This document shows positions 47,645 to 60,066 of a stretch of 64,000 nucleotides of DNA, in pieces. A program made the translations under genes and the position numbers. The first letter of the stretch is position 1. Every line of letters begins with the position of its first letter. This DNA is from Azotobacter beijerinckii (lineage in GTDB: Bacteria; Pseudomonadota; Gammaproteobacteria; Pseudomonadales; Pseudomonadaceae), in NCBI RefSeq assembly GCF_900110885.1, contig NZ_FOFJ01000008.1, positions 1-64,000 on the forward strand, read 5' to 3'. Under the pieces are notes generated by a model, which ran no database searches, had not been told where the DNA came from, and saw only the letters and a list, made by a program, of their open reading frames with translations.

Positions 47645-49237
47645 TCAGAGGCCCGCCGCCCGCCCCGCCCCGAAAATCCGGTAGCAGCCCTTGCCCGCGC
47701 GCTTGGCCTCGTACATGGCGAGGTCGGCCTCGCGGATCAGGCCGTTGGCGTCGCTGTGCTCGCCGGCGAAGGCCACGCCGACGCTCGCGGAGACGGAAAC
47801 CGCCGGCTGCCCGGCGCCCAGTTCGATGGGCCAGCTCAGTCGATCGAGCAGTCGCTGCAGAATCCCGTCCAGCGCCGGCGCGTCGTTCGCTCCCGACAGC
47901 ACCACCACGAACTCGTCCCCGCCGAGCCGGGCGACGGTGTCGGAGGGGCGCAGTACGGCGAGCATGCGCTGTGCGACGTCCTTCAGGAGCAGATCCCCGG
48001 CCTGATGGCCGAAGCGGTCGTTGACCGCCTTGAAGCCGTCCAGGTCGAGCACGCAGACGGCCAGCCGGCCACCCTGGCGGCGTTGCAGGCCGAGGGCCAT
48101 GTGGATGCGGTCGAAGAGCAGCAGGCGGTTGGGCAGTCCCGTCAGCGCATCGTAGTAGGCCAGGGCGTCAAGCTCCCTCTGCCGGCACAGCAGCTCGTCG
48201 TTGAGCCGCTCCAGGGCGATGGCGCCGCGATGGGAGCGCTCGAGGAAGAGCAGCAGGACGAGGGTCAGCGCCAGCAGCGCGAGCATCGGCAGCAACGGCT
48301 GGATGCTGGCGGACAGGCCGCCGAAGCCCTGCGGGGCGACGAATTCGATCAGCCATTGCCGTCCGGGGACCGCCAGCGGGTAGCGCACCACGCGCTCTCC
48401 GGGCTCCTGCGGGACGGCGCCGCGCGGATGGATGGCGACCGGCTGCCCGTCCTGCAGGTCGTAGAGGCGCACCTCCATCGCCAGGCGCTCGAACGACAGC
48501 GCCTTGAGCAGCACACTGGGCCGCAGCATCAGGATCAGGTAGCCCTCCAGGGCCTGCTGGCGCTGCTCGTCGGTCGCCAGCGGCAGGCCCTTGCGGTACA
48601 CCGGCTGGTAGATGGCGACCGCCAGCGGCCCGTCCGGCTCCTGCAGCAGCGGAAAGACCGGGGTGGTCCGCTGCACGCCCAGCCGGGCCGAGTCGCGCGC
48701 CACCTCCCGGTTGTAGGGACGCGCCAGGGTGTCGAGCCCGAGCACCCGGCGATGGGCCTCGAAGGGCTCGGTATACCAGATCGGCAGATATTCCTCGCGG
48801 GCGGGCGCCGGCACCGGGAGCCGGGCATCGGCGCTCACGTCGAAGATGCCGAGGCGCCGCTCCTGGAAGGGCAGCAGATCGCACTCGAACGCGCCGCGCT
48901 CGTCGTGCGGAACCCGCAGCGCCCAGTGCACGGCGAGGACTTCCGGATAGCTCGGCAGCATCTCGCGGGCGAAGCGGGCGAACTCCTCGCGCTCGACCGT
49001 CTCGGTCGCCATGAAGAGGCCGCGAAAGGCCAGCAGGAGCTGGGCCGAATGGTCGAGCAGATCCTGGGCGTTGCGGAACTGGACGTGCGCCAGGCGCTGG
49101 AACTCCCTGGCCTGCACGCGCCGCTCCAGTGCCGCGCTGTACAGGTAGGCGACGACCGAGATCAGCACCCCGCCGCCGCCCACCACCAGCAGTCGGGCCC
49201 AATACCTGCGCCTCGCGCGCCAATCCATTCCCACCAT
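47645..49237 (-). CDS. CHASE-domain diguanylate cyclase
   Basis: A 530-residue membrane protein: N-terminal helix (about 14-34), periplasmic CHASE sensory domain (about 75-300), second helix (about 315-340) and a GGDEF domain. The active-site motif GGDEF is intact at 439-443. An inhibitory site RPSD lies five residues upstream, so product feedback is expected. Other signatures are YDALTGLPNRLLLFDR and DLDGFKAVNDRFGHQAGD. It should make c-di-GMP in response to an external ligand. No EAL domain. It stands alone. Confidence 0.92.
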   Translation of the reverse strand: MVGMDWRARRRYWARLLVVGGGGVLISVVAYLYSAALERRVQAREFQRLAHVQFRNAQDLLDHSAQLLLAFRGLFMATETVEREEFARFAREMLPSYPEVLAVHWALRVPHDERGAFECDLLPFQERRLGIFDVSADARLPVPAPAREEYLPIWYTEPFEAHRRVLGLDTLARPYNREVARDSARLGVQRTTPVFPLLQEPDGPLAVAIYQPVYRKGLPLATDEQRQQALEGYLILMLRPSVLLKALSFERLAMEVRLYDLQDGQPVAIHPRGAVPQEPGERVVRYPLAVPGRQWLIEFVAPQGFGGLSASIQPLLPMLALLALTLVLLLFLERSHRGAIALERLNDELLCRQRELDALAYYDALTGLPNRLLLFDRIHMALGLQRRQGGRLAVCVLDLDGFKAVNDRFGHQAGDLLLKDVAQRMLAVLRPSDTVARLGGDEFVVVLSGANDAPALDGILQRLLDRLSWPIELGAGQPAVSVSASVGVAFAGEHSDANGLIREADLAMYEAKRAGKGCYRIFGAGRAAGL

Positions 49238-49344
49238 CCGTGCCTCCGTGCGAAACCGCTGTCATGGAGGCTGCGAATTATAGGGGCGGCCACGTCTTTT
49301 CACCCTTGGCCCATCGCAGGGGCGCCGCCGCGGGCGGGCGCCCC

Positions 49345-50496
49345 TCAGGTGTAGTTGGCCGGATCGGGCGCCTCGTCCTTGAGCGCCCAGCGGCCGAGCA
49401 TGTTCAGCTTGTAGTCGATCGGGTCGTGCAGGGTGTGGGTGCGCACGTTGCGCCAGTAGCGGTCGAAGCCCAGCGCGGCGCGGGTGCCGCGGGCGCCGGC
49501 CACCTCGAACAGCTCCTGGCTGGCGAACAGCCCGGCGCGGTGGGCGAGCACCTTGGCCTCGGCCACCGCGACCGCCACCCGGGCGCGCTCCGCGGCGCTC
49601 AGCGCCGGTCCGCGGGAAAAGGCCCGGTCGATCAGCTCCGCGGCGCGCTCGGCGAGGGCGCGGGCGGCGGCGATCTGCACATGCATCTCGCCGAAACGGT
49701 TCTGGGTGAAGGGATCGTCCACCGCCAGCGCGGCCGGCGAAACCAGCCAGGGCCGCGCCTGGGTATGGGCATAGTCGCGGGCCTCGGCGAACGCACCCTC
49801 GGCGATGCCCAGGTAAAGGTTGGTCAGCACCAGTTGGCCGAAGCAGTTGCGCAGGGTGTGAAAGGCGCTCGGCGTGGCGTCCGCCGCGCGCAGCACGTCG
49901 CGCGCCGCCAGCGGCACTTGCGCGAAGCGGATCGAGTTGCTGTCGGTCTGGCGCTGGCCGATGGGGTCCCAGTCGTCGAGCACCTGCACGCCGGGATGTT
50001 CGGTCGAGACCACCCCGAGCAGCGGCTGGGCGTGTTCGCCGAGCACCGCCGAGAGGGTCATGAAGTGCGCGCCGACGGTGCCCGAGCAGAAGGACTTGGT
50101 GCCGTCGAGCAGGAAGCCTTCGGCCGCGGGCTCGGCGACCAGGCGGCGGTCCAGCGGGTTCATGCCGTTGCCCCACCAGCACCGGTGCTCGGCGGTGTGG
50201 CCGAGCAGGCGCGCCTGCTGCTCCTCGCTGCCGTAGATCAGCACGGTGGCGACCTGCAGCTGGTGGAAGGCCAGCACGTGGGCCAGCGAGCTGTCGACGG
50301 CGGCCAGCTGGCGGACCAGCGCGAAGATTTCCTGCCAGCTGCGTTCCTGGCCGCCCAGGGCGCGGGGAATCGCCAGCAGCAGCAGGCCGGCGTCGCGCAG
50401 CAGCGCTTTCTCTTCGGCGGCATGGCCGCCCCGGGCGTCGCGCTCGGCGGCGTTGGCCTTGATGCGTTCGAACAGGGGGTGCAGATCGTGGGACAT
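49345..50496 (-). CDS. SfnB/DszC-type oxidoreductase 4, in the SsuABC-like operon
   Basis: A 383-residue acyl-CoA-dehydrogenase-fold flavoprotein: IPRALGGQERSWQEIF, GTKSFCSGTVGAHFMTLSAV, DWDPIGQRQTDSNSIRFAQV and C-terminal DRYWRNVRTHTLHDPIDYK. Closest by eye to the 36718 gene. It is slightly shorter at the N-terminus than its paralogs. Last gene of the leftward operon encoding a taurine/sulfonate-type ABC importer, 26 bp behind the anchored binding protein, so it probably acts on the compound this importer brings in. Confidence 0.87.
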   Translation of the reverse strand: MSHDLHPLFERIKANAAERDARGGHAAEEKALLRDAGLLLLAIPRALGGQERSWQEIFALVRQLAAVDSSLAHVLAFHQLQVATVLIYGSEEQQARLLGHTAEHRCWWGNGMNPLDRRLVAEPAAEGFLLDGTKSFCSGTVGAHFMTLSAVLGEHAQPLLGVVSTEHPGVQVLDDWDPIGQRQTDSNSIRFAQVPLAARDVLRAADATPSAFHTLRNCFGQLVLTNLYLGIAEGAFAEARDYAHTQARPWLVSPAALAVDDPFTQNRFGEMHVQIAAARALAERAAELIDRAFSRGPALSAAERARVAVAVAEAKVLAHRAGLFASQELFEVAGARGTRAALGFDRYWRNVRTHTLHDPIDYKLNMLGRWALKDEAPDPANYT

Positions 50497-50522
50497 GGTC
50501 GGTAATCGATGGTGTGGGAAAT

Positions 50523-51452
50523 TCAGTGGCAGATCAGCCCTTGCTCGAGCTTCAGCACGTCGAAGGCCAGCTCGCCGGTGCGCTGCGCCAGCGCGGCGTC
50601 CAGCGCACCGCGGCGCCGCCAGTCGCCCAGGGCCGCGGCGAGCCAGGCCTGCGCCTGCGGCTCGGCGGCCGCCAGGCGCACATGGCCGGCGAGCGGCGCC
50701 CGCAGCTCGACCGGCAGCCGGCGGTAGAAGCGCCAGTCGGGCTGCTCCAGCAGCCAGTCGACCAGGCTGCGCGCCTCGGCCAGCGCCTGGCACTCCCCGG
50801 CCAGAAAGGCGGCGACGGCGTGGACCGCCGAGGGATACTCATGCGGCCGGACACCGTAGCGCTCCACCAGCGGCCGGCGGTACGGGCTGCCCTCGGCCAG
50901 GCACACCGGACGTCCGCGCAGGCTCTCGCCCTCGCCGAGGGCCAGTCCGCGCAGGGCGATCAGCGCGCCCCGTCCCTGGGCGACAGAGGCCGGGATCGGG
51001 GCGCCGACGGCGGGCTCCGCGGCCGTGGCGGCGCCGGCGACCAGCAGATCGATCCGCCCTTCGCGCAGCGCGGCCTCGCGCAGGCCGGGGGCCAGACCGA
51101 GGGTCTCCACCGGCAACCCGAGGTAGTCGCCGAGGGCCTGCGCCAGCGCCGCATCGACGGGGTCCGGCTCGGCCACCGCGGGCATGCCGGGCAGCGCCGG
51201 GCGCGGGTAGGCGCGCACTCCGACGATCAACTTGCCGCGCGCCCGGGCCTGTTCCAGCCGGGGGCCGGGCGGCAGCTCGTCGGGCGGGACGGCGCGCCAG
51301 CCCTGCCCGCGCCCCGCCAGGCCGGCGCCGGCGAGCAGCGCCGCCAGCAGCAGGAGCGCCACACCCAGCCAGCCGCCCGGACGCCGAACCGGCAACGCCT
51401 CGCGCAGCGGGCGAAGCTCGCCCAGCCAGGCCGGCACCAGCAGGTCAGGCAT
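50523..51452 (-). CDS. Membrane-anchored SBP_bac_3-like solute-binding domain protein
   Basis: A 309-residue protein with one transmembrane helix near residues 26-47 ([20 protein letters not shown]). A periplasmic domain follows that resembles family 3 solute-binding proteins (ARGKLIVGVRAYPRPALPG, ALREGRIDLLVAGAATAAE, AEGSPYRRPLVERYGV). It overlaps the permease stop by 8 nt. A second, type-3-like receptor inside an SsuABC-type operon is unusual. It may deliver ligand to the permease or sense it. Only moderate conservation of the ligand site can be judged by eye. Confidence 0.7.
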   Translation of the reverse strand: MPDLLVPAWLGELRPLREALPVRRPGGWLGVALLLLAALLAGAGLAGRGQGWRAVPPDELPPGPRLEQARARGKLIVGVRAYPRPALPGMPAVAEPDPVDAALAQALGDYLGLPVETLGLAPGLREAALREGRIDLLVAGAATAAEPAVGAPIPASVAQGRGALIALRGLALGEGESLRGRPVCLAEGSPYRRPLVERYGVRPHEYPSAVHAVAAFLAGECQALAEARSLVDWLLEQPDWRFYRRLPVELRAPLAGHVRLAAAEPQAQAWLAAALGDWRRRGALDAALAQRTGELAFDVLKLEQGLICH

Positions 51453-52224
51453 GGTGGCGCAGCCCCCGGCGCCAGCGGGTCAGTCGCCGCTCGATCAGGG
51501 CGAGGACGAAGTTGAGCAGCAGCCCGACCAGCGCCAGCAGGAGGATGCCGGCGTACATGCTGGGCACCTGGAAGACTTCCTGGGAGTTGAGGGTGAGGAA
51601 GCCCAGCCCGGAATGCGCGCCGATCATCTCGGCGGCCACCAGGGCGGTGACGCAGTAGGCGCCGGCCAGGCGGATGCCGGTGAAGATCGACGGCGCGGCC
51701 GCCGGCAGCACCACCTTGGCGAACAGGAACGCCCGCGAGGCGCCCATCGAGCGGGCCGAGTCGATCAGCAGCTTGTCCACCTGCTTCACCCCGCTGATGG
51801 TGCTGAGCAGGATCGGCCAGAACGAGGCCCAGAAGATGATCGCCACCTTGGACAGCTCGCCGATCCCGAAGAACAGGATGAACACCGGGAACAGCGCCAG
51901 CGCCGAGGTCTGCCGGAACAGCTGCAACAGCGGATCGACCAGCGCCTCGAGGCGGGCGAACCAGCCCATCAGCAGGCCCAGGCTCACCCCGCCGGCGATC
52001 GCTAGCAGCAGGCCGGCCAGCGAGCGGTAGAGGCTGGCCTCGAGGTGCTTGAACAGCAGACCGGACGAGGCCAGCTCCCAGATCGCCTGCAGGACCGCGG
52101 TGGGCGGGCTGAGATAGGCCGCGCTGACCAGGCCGCTGCGCGGCAGCAGCTCCCAGAGCAGGACGAAGGCCAGGATGCCCAGGCTGCGCTCGAGCAGCCC
52201 GGAAAGATTCGGCAAAAGACGCAT
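51445..52224 (-). CDS. SsuC/TauC-type ABC permease
   Basis: A 259-residue inner-membrane permease with six hydrophobic segments and the cytoplasmic coupling EAA loop DSARSMGASRAFLFAKVVLP. It matches the nitrate/sulfonate/taurine permease family. It follows the ATPase gene (9-bp gap) and overlaps the anchored binding protein. Sulfonate or taurine transport is the likely role given the co-encoded oxidoreductase. Confidence 0.9.
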   Translation of the reverse strand: MRLLPNLSGLLERSLGILAFVLLWELLPRSGLVSAAYLSPPTAVLQAIWELASSGLLFKHLEASLYRSLAGLLLAIAGGVSLGLLMGWFARLEALVDPLLQLFRQTSALALFPVFILFFGIGELSKVAIIFWASFWPILLSTISGVKQVDKLLIDSARSMGASRAFLFAKVVLPAAAPSIFTGIRLAGAYCVTALVAAEMIGAHSGLGFLTLNSQEVFQVPSMYAGILLLALVGLLLNFVLALIERRLTRWRRGLRHHA

Positions 52225-52233
52225 GACGATTTT

Positions 52234-53093
<860 letters not shown>

Positions 53094-53097
<4 letters not shown>

Positions 53098-54146
53098 GCG
53101 GGCATCCTCAGGCCAGCAAAGGGGTTGAATTCGTTGGTGTAGACGTCCTTCACCTTGATCTTGCCGTGCGGAATCTTGCCCTCGTTCTCGAGGATATCGA
53201 TGTAGTACTGGATCGGCGGCTCGCTGATCACCAGGTTCTCGACGTAGGCATAGCGCTCGACGTTCTTCAGGTCCATGCCGATGCGCTGGGCGGTGATCCT
53301 GCGCGCCTCCTCCGGGTTGGCGTTGACCCAGTTGGCCGCCCGGGCGATGGCCTTGACCACGTCGCGGGTCGCCTCGGGATGCTCGCGGATGAACCTGCCG
53401 TGCGCGCTGTAGGGCGCCATGCCGCCCAGGCCGCGGTCGAGGTCGTAGTCGCTCCACAGTCGCAGCAGCGCCGGATTGTGCTCGGCGCCGCCGGAGTGCG
53501 GCGGATGGATGATCGCCAGGTCGATGTTGCCGGTCGCCAGGGTCTGCTCGCTCTGGTTGTCCGGCACCACCAGCCAGTTGATCCTGTTCACGTCGACGCC
53601 GTGCTGGCGCAGGTAGGTCTTGGTGACGAACTCGGCGCAGGCGCCGAAGCTGTTGAAGCCGATGGTCTTGCCTTCGAGATCCTTGGGCGTGCGGATCGCC
53701 GAGTCCTTGCGCACGAAGTACTTCATGTGCGGCGCCTCTTCCAGGGTCTTGCCGCCGGCGGACACCACCTTGAGATCCAGGCCGCTGGCAATCGCCGAGA
53801 TCACCAGCGGCACCATGCGCATGCCGAAATCGATCTCGCCGGTGCCGACCAGCGGAATGATCTGCGGCGCGGCGATCTTGCCGACATATTTGGGCCGTGC
53901 GCGGGTGCCCTCGAAATAGCCCAGCGACTCGGCCAGGTAGATCAGGTCGAACGCCGGATTGTCGGGATACTTGAACTCCACCACCGGATCGCCGGCGCTC
54001 TTCACCACGGCCGGCGCGGCGGCCGACTTGGCGGCCCCTTCTTCCTCTTTTTTCCAGCAGCCGGGCAGCAGGAGGCTGGCGGCGCCCGCCGAACCGAGCA
54101 GGGCGAGGGTCTTGAGGGCCGATCGACGGCTGGCATTCACAGGCAT
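53094..54146 (-). CDS. Sulfonate/nitrate-type substrate-binding lipoprotein
   Basis: A 350-residue periplasmic binding protein of the SsuA/TauA/NrtA type. The N-terminus MPVNASRRSALKTLALLG carries a twin-arginine-like motif (SRRSALK) and then a lipobox LLPGC at residue 30, so it is probably a Tat-exported lipoprotein. Mature features include AFDLIYLAESLGYFEG, LVGTGEIDFGMRMVPLVISA and GKTIGFNSFGACAEFVTKTY. First gene of the SsuABC-like operon. Ligand not fixed by sequence; a sulfonate is favoured by context. Confidence 0.9.
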
Positions 54147-54557
54147 GGCGATTTTCCTGGCTCCTGACGGCGGGCGATCTGCCCGACTGTGCTGGAACCT
54201 GCTCAGCAAGAGCTGCGCCACAAGTCGAAAACAAATATATCTATTTGATTAAAAAGGATTTTTTAAATCTTTCTCGAGAGCCGACGAGCACTCCCCGAAC
54301 GGCCGGCTGCGCGAATCGCCACAGCCGGCCGCACCGACTGCGGGAAATCGCGCAGCGCCGGGGAGCGAACGGCGGTAGGAAGCTCTCGGCAGGGACGCGG
54401 AGCAGCGGCGGGGCGCGGCGGGACAGTGCGGGAAGCGTTCGGAGCGCACGGCATCCCGAGCGGGAGGCCGACAGACGGGCAGCGGGTCGGGGCGACCCGA
54501 AGGGCGGGCCGGTTCGGCGCGGCAGCGGCCGGAGATTCCGGCGGCCTGCGCGCCGGG
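54147..54557. other. Boundary region between the sulfur block and the thiC backbone
   Basis: No gene is supported in these 411 bp. The left part has the sigma-54 promoter and an AT-rich run (54229-54270). A 30-bp inverted repeat with 9-bp arms GGCCGGCTG / CAGCCGGCC lies at 54301-54330; its interior (CTGCGCGAATCGCCACAG) is a weak match to the enhancer motif, centred near -120. The rest is GC-rich without structure I can name. Confidence 0.5.
54205..54220 (-). promoter_or_regulatory. Sigma-54 promoter of the SsuABC-like operon
   Basis: Minus strand TGGCGCAGCTCTTGCT: GG-N10-GC spacing with TTGC at -12 and one change in the -24 box. Predicted start near 54195, about 50 nt before the ATG. Confidence 0.68.
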
Positions 54558-55007
54558 TCAGATGACCGGCTCCACCTCGTGGCCGCAGGACAGGCAGTGG
54601 CTCAGCCATTCGCCGAGGAACAGGTTGAGCTGGCTCTTCTCGTCCGGCTGGTGCATCGCCGCGTTGGGGTAGATATAGCGGCTGCGCAGGCGCCGGGCCT
54701 GTTCCGCACAGACCACCTCGGCCATCCGCGCATCGTGGTAGACCCGCACCTCCATCCGCGGCGCCGGCAGCCAGGGCAGGCTGTGCTCCTGGCAGACCTT
54801 GAGGGTGGTGGTGTAGGGACAGTCCTCGAGCACCTCCAGCGCCAGCACGCCGAGCAGCCGCTCGCCCTGGCTCACCCCCACCCGCCTGGCCGCGGCGGGC
54901 ATGCCGCGCATGTCCGGCAGCAGGCGCATCAGCCGCGCATAATTGGCTTCGCAGGTCGCCTGCAGGTCGACCAGATCGACCCGGTAGCGCTCGCGCATCA
55001 GACTCAC
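54558..55007 (-). CDS. DUF1249 family protein
   Basis: A 149-residue cytosolic protein of the DUF1249 family, usually found behind nudF in gammaproteobacteria. Recognisable segments: RYRVDLVDLQATCEANYARL, LEVLEDCPYTTTLKVCQEH and a C-terminal LSCGHEV. Start taken at GTG 55007 because it overlaps the nudF stop (GTGA) and yields the family N-terminus VSLMRERY. An internal ATG three codons later is the alternative. Function unknown. Confidence 0.85.
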   Translation of the reverse strand: MSLMRERYRVDLVDLQATCEANYARLMRLLPDMRGMPAAARRVGVSQGERLLGVLALEVLEDCPYTTTLKVCQEHSLPWLPAPRMEVRVYHDARMAEVVCAEQARRLRSRYIYPNAAMHQPDEKSQLNLFLGEWLSHCLSCGHEVEPVI

Positions 55008-55621
55008 GCCCACAATCCACGTACCTCGACACGGTTCAGCGCCAGCCACTGCAGGGCAATGATGCTGGCGGCATTGTTGATCTTGCCGTCCCTGACCGCC
55101 TGCAGCGCCGCCTCGAAAGGCAGCACGTGCACCCGGATGTCTTCGCCCTCCTCGGCCAGGCCGTGAACGCCGCCGGCCCCCTGGCTGTCGCAACGGCCGA
55201 CGTAGAGGTGGACCTTCTCGTCGCTGCCGCCGGGCGACGGGTAATAGACGGTCACCGGCCACAGCGCCTCGAGCGTCAGCCCCGCCTCCTCGAAGGCCTC
55301 GCGGTGGGCGACCTCCTCGGGCTCTTCGTCCTTGTCGATCAGCCCGGCGACCATCTCGAGCATCCAGGGATTGTCCGACTTGTCCATCGCCCCGACGCGG
55401 AACTGCTCGTTCAGCACCACGCAGTCGCGCTGCGGATCGTAGGGCAGCACGCAGACCGCGTCGTGGCGCACGAACAGCTCGCGGCTGAGCACCGGCCCCA
55501 TCTCGCCGGAGAACTGGCGATGGCGCAGGTGCACGCGTTCGAGTCGGTAGAAGCCGCTGAAACAGGGCTCGCGCCGCACGATTTCCACGGCATCCGCATC
55601 CGGCTTGAAGAATTCGCTCAT
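55004..55621 (-). CDS. nudF: ADP-ribose diphosphatase
   Basis: A 205-residue Nudix hydrolase that splits ADP-ribose to AMP and ribose 5-phosphate. The Nudix box reads GLIDKDEEPEEVAHREAFEE followed by AGL, matching GX5EX7REUXEEXGU. The C-terminal EDIRVHVLPFEAALQAVRDG and INNAASIIALQWL are typical of the ADPRase subfamily. It is coupled to DUF1249 by GTGA overlap. In other pseudomonads cpdA follows this pair directly; here the 44-kb block intervenes. Confidence 0.95.
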   Translation of the reverse strand: MSEFFKPDADAVEIVRREPCFSGFYRLERVHLRHRQFSGEMGPVLSRELFVRHDAVCVLPYDPQRDCVVLNEQFRVGAMDKSDNPWMLEMVAGLIDKDEEPEEVAHREAFEEAGLTLEALWPVTVYYPSPGGSDEKVHLYVGRCDSQGAGGVHGLAEEGEDIRVHVLPFEAALQAVRDGKINNAASIIALQWLALNRVEVRGLWA

Positions 55622-55785
55622 CCTGCACGCTCGTCTAGTGAAGTGAAGTCGGTTGCCATCCTAACCCGCCGTTTCGGCCGGCGCAGCCCCTTTGCAGGTG
55701 GCCGAGGAACTGCGACTCTAGCCAGTCCGCCGGCGACCGCTCCGGTCCCCCCGCGGCCTCCCCCTCAACGACCCCGAAAGCCCCG

Positions 55786-56535
55786 ATGAACGCCGCCTCC
55801 GCCATGAAACCACTCGCCCTCGCCGCGCTCGGCCTGCTCCTCGGCGCCTGCCAGAGCCTCTCGCCCTCGAGCCCGCCGGCCGTCTACCAACGTACCGCCT
55901 GGGAGCATTTGCAATCCGGATGCCAGGGGCGCGAGTGCCCGCTGGTGAACATCGACACCCTGAATTTTTCCGACGAACCCGCGCTGAACCGGCTGATCGA
56001 TCGCGGCCTGCTGGAGCTGACCCGCGAGGCCGACGGCATGCCGCTGCCGGCATCGCTGGAGAGTTACGAACGGGACTTCCTGACCGGCGCCAAACCCGGC
56101 TGGAGCAGCTACCTGCAGGCCAAGGTGCGCGAGCAGAACGACGGGCGCATCCTCGTCGAGCTGTCGAGCTACCGCTTCACCGGCGGTGCCCACGGCGTGC
56201 CGGGACGGACCTTCATCGACTTCGACCGCCGCCGGCAGAAGGCCCTGGAACTGCGCGACCTGCTGCTGCCGGGTCAGGAGGAGGCCTTCTGGGCGAAGGC
56301 CAGGCAGGCCCACCAGCGCTGGCTGGTCGGCCAGGGCGTGGGCGACGACGCGGAGTTCATCGCCACCTGGCCGTTCCAGCAGACCCGCCACATCGGCCTG
56401 GCGCGGGCCGGCGTGCTGCTGATGTACGACGTCTACCGCATCGCCCCCTACACCAGCGGCCACCCGCTGCTGATGGTGCCCTACCCGCAGCTCAACGGCA
56501 TCCTCAGGCCGGAATTCTTCCCGCGCAGCAAGTAG
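55786..56535 (+). CDS. DUF3298/DUF4163-type lipoprotein (RsiV-like)
   Basis: A 249-residue lipoprotein precursor: short hydrophobic signal and lipobox LLGAC near residue 21. A region typical of DUF4163/DUF3298 proteins follows (YLQAKVREQNDGRILVELSS, RFTGGAHGVPGRTFIDFD, LELRDLLLPGQEEAFWAKAR). Such domains bind lysozyme in RsiV, but this protein has no anti-sigma part. Divergent from nudF, convergent with thiC. Confidence 0.85.
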   Translation: MNAASAMKPLALAALGLLLGACQSLSPSSPPAVYQRTAWEHLQSGCQGRECPLVNIDTLNFSDEPALNRLIDRGLLELTREADGMPLPASLESYERDFLTGAKPGWSSYLQAKVREQNDGRILVELSSYRFTGGAHGVPGRTFIDFDRRRQKALELRDLLLPGQEEAFWAKARQAHQRWLVGQGVGDDAEFIATWPFQQTRHIGLARAGVLLMYDVYRIAPYTSGHPLLMVPYPQLNGILRPEFFPRSK

Positions 56536-56644
56536 GCGCCAGCTTGCTGGCGATGCTTTTCGCGGCGGCGGATCGCCCGCAAGCTGGTTCCTGCCGGTTG
56601 AACTCCCGGCCCTCCCCCGGCGGAGGGGGAAGGCCGGGCGGGGA

Positions 56645-58722
<2,078 letters not shown>

Positions 58723-58791
58723 ACCGGCTGAGTCTAAACAAGCCCGGCGAAGAACACCAACCGGCGAAGGCCTCCTCGTCGGAAAAGGCGG

Positions 58792-60066
58792 TCAGGGCCT
58801 AATCAGCAGCCGCTCCAGCCCTTCCAGCAGCCGCGCCAGTGCGCCCTGGTTGGCTTCGAGCACCGCCATTCCGGCCGCGCCGGCCCGGGCGGCGCCCGCC
58901 GGCTCGCTCCAGAAGGCGCCGACCGCCGCGGCCAGCGAGCCGGCATCGCTCACCTGGCGCAGGGCGCCGGCCTCGTCGAGCCGCGCGGCGATCTCGAGGA
59001 AGTTGAACAGGTGCGGCCCGCTGAGCAGCGGCTTGCCCAGCGCCGCCGGCTCCAGCAGGTTGTGCCCGCCGCTGGGGACCAGGCTGCCGCCGACGAAGGC
59101 GCAGTCGGCCAGGGCGTAGAGGAACAGCAGCTCGCCCATGGTGTCGCCGAGCAGCACCGCGGTTCCGGCCTCGACCGCCTCGCCGGCGGAGCGCCGCACG
59201 GTGGCCAAGCCCTCGCGGCGGCACAGCTCGAAGACGCCGTCGAAACGCTCCGGATGGCGCGGCACCAGGATCAAGAGCGCCTCAGGAAAATCTGCCTGCA
59301 GCCGGCGGTGGGCGGCGAGGACGATCTCGTCCTCGCCGGCATGGGTGCTGGCGGCGATCCATACCGGGCGATCCGCCGCGCCCCACTGCGCGCGTAGCGC
59401 CGCCGCCCGCTCCGGCAACTGCGGGTCGACGGCCAGGTCGAACTTGATCGAGCCGGTCACCGTCACCGCCTCGCCGCCGGCGCCCAGCGCGCGGAAACGC
59501 TCGGCCTCGGCCTCGCTCTGCACCGCCAGCCAGCGCATCTCGGCGAGCATCGGGCCGGTGAGCCGGGCAAAGCGCCCGTAGCCGCGCGCCGAACGCGCCG
59601 ACAGCCGGCCGTTGGCCAGCGCCACCGGAATGCCGCGCCGCGCGCACTGGTGCACATGGTTGGGCCACAGCTCGGTTTCCATGATCACCGCCAGGCGTGG
59701 CTGCAGGCGGTCGAGAAAGCGCGCCGCCGCCCACGGCAGGTCGTAGGGCAGGTAGCAGTGCTGCACGCGGTCGCCGAACAGTGCGCGGATGCGCTCGGAA
59801 CCGGTCGGCGTCATGCAGGTGACGGTGAGCGGCAGCTCCGGATGGCGCGCCTGCAGGGCGCGAATCAGCGGCGCGGCGGCGATGCTCTCACCCACCGACA
59901 CCGCATGCACCCAGATGCCGCCCGGGCGCAGTGCGGGCAGGCCGAGGGCGAAACGCTCGCCGACGCGCCGCGCATAGGCCGGCGCGCGCCAGGCCCGCCA
60001 GGCCAGGCGCAGGAGGATCAGCGGGAGGGCGAGATGCAGCAGCAGGGTGTAGAGGGTCCGGTTCAT
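58792..60066 (-). CDS. waaA: 3-deoxy-D-manno-octulosonic acid (Kdo) transferase
   Basis: A 424-residue GT-B glycosyltransferase that adds Kdo to lipid A precursor at the inner-membrane face. It has an N-terminal membrane anchor (LYTLLLHLALPLILLRLAWR), WVHAVSVGESIAAAPLIRAL, YLPYDLPWAAARFLDRLQPR, METELWPNHVHQCARRGIP and the C-terminal FVGGSLVPSGGHNLLEPAAL nucleotide-sugar motif. Start ATG 60066 fits family length; 44 further in-frame upstream residues are unrelated. Divergent from the FAD oxidoreductase; no small SMR gene lies between them. Confidence 0.95.
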   Translation of the reverse strand: MNRTLYTLLLHLALPLILLRLAWRAWRAPAYARRVGERFALGLPALRPGGIWVHAVSVGESIAAAPLIRALQARHPELPLTVTCMTPTGSERIRALFGDRVQHCYLPYDLPWAAARFLDRLQPRLAVIMETELWPNHVHQCARRGIPVALANGRLSARSARGYGRFARLTGPMLAEMRWLAVQSEAEAERFRALGAGGEAVTVTGSIKFDLAVDPQLPERAAALRAQWGAADRPVWIAASTHAGEDEIVLAAHRRLQADFPEALLILVPRHPERFDGVFELCRREGLATVRRSAGEAVEAGTAVLLGDTMGELLFLYALADCAFVGGSLVPSGGHNLLEPAALGKPLLSGPHLFNFLEIAARLDEAGALRQVSDAGSLAAAVGAFWSEPAGAARAGAAGMAVLEANQGALARLLEGLERLLIRP

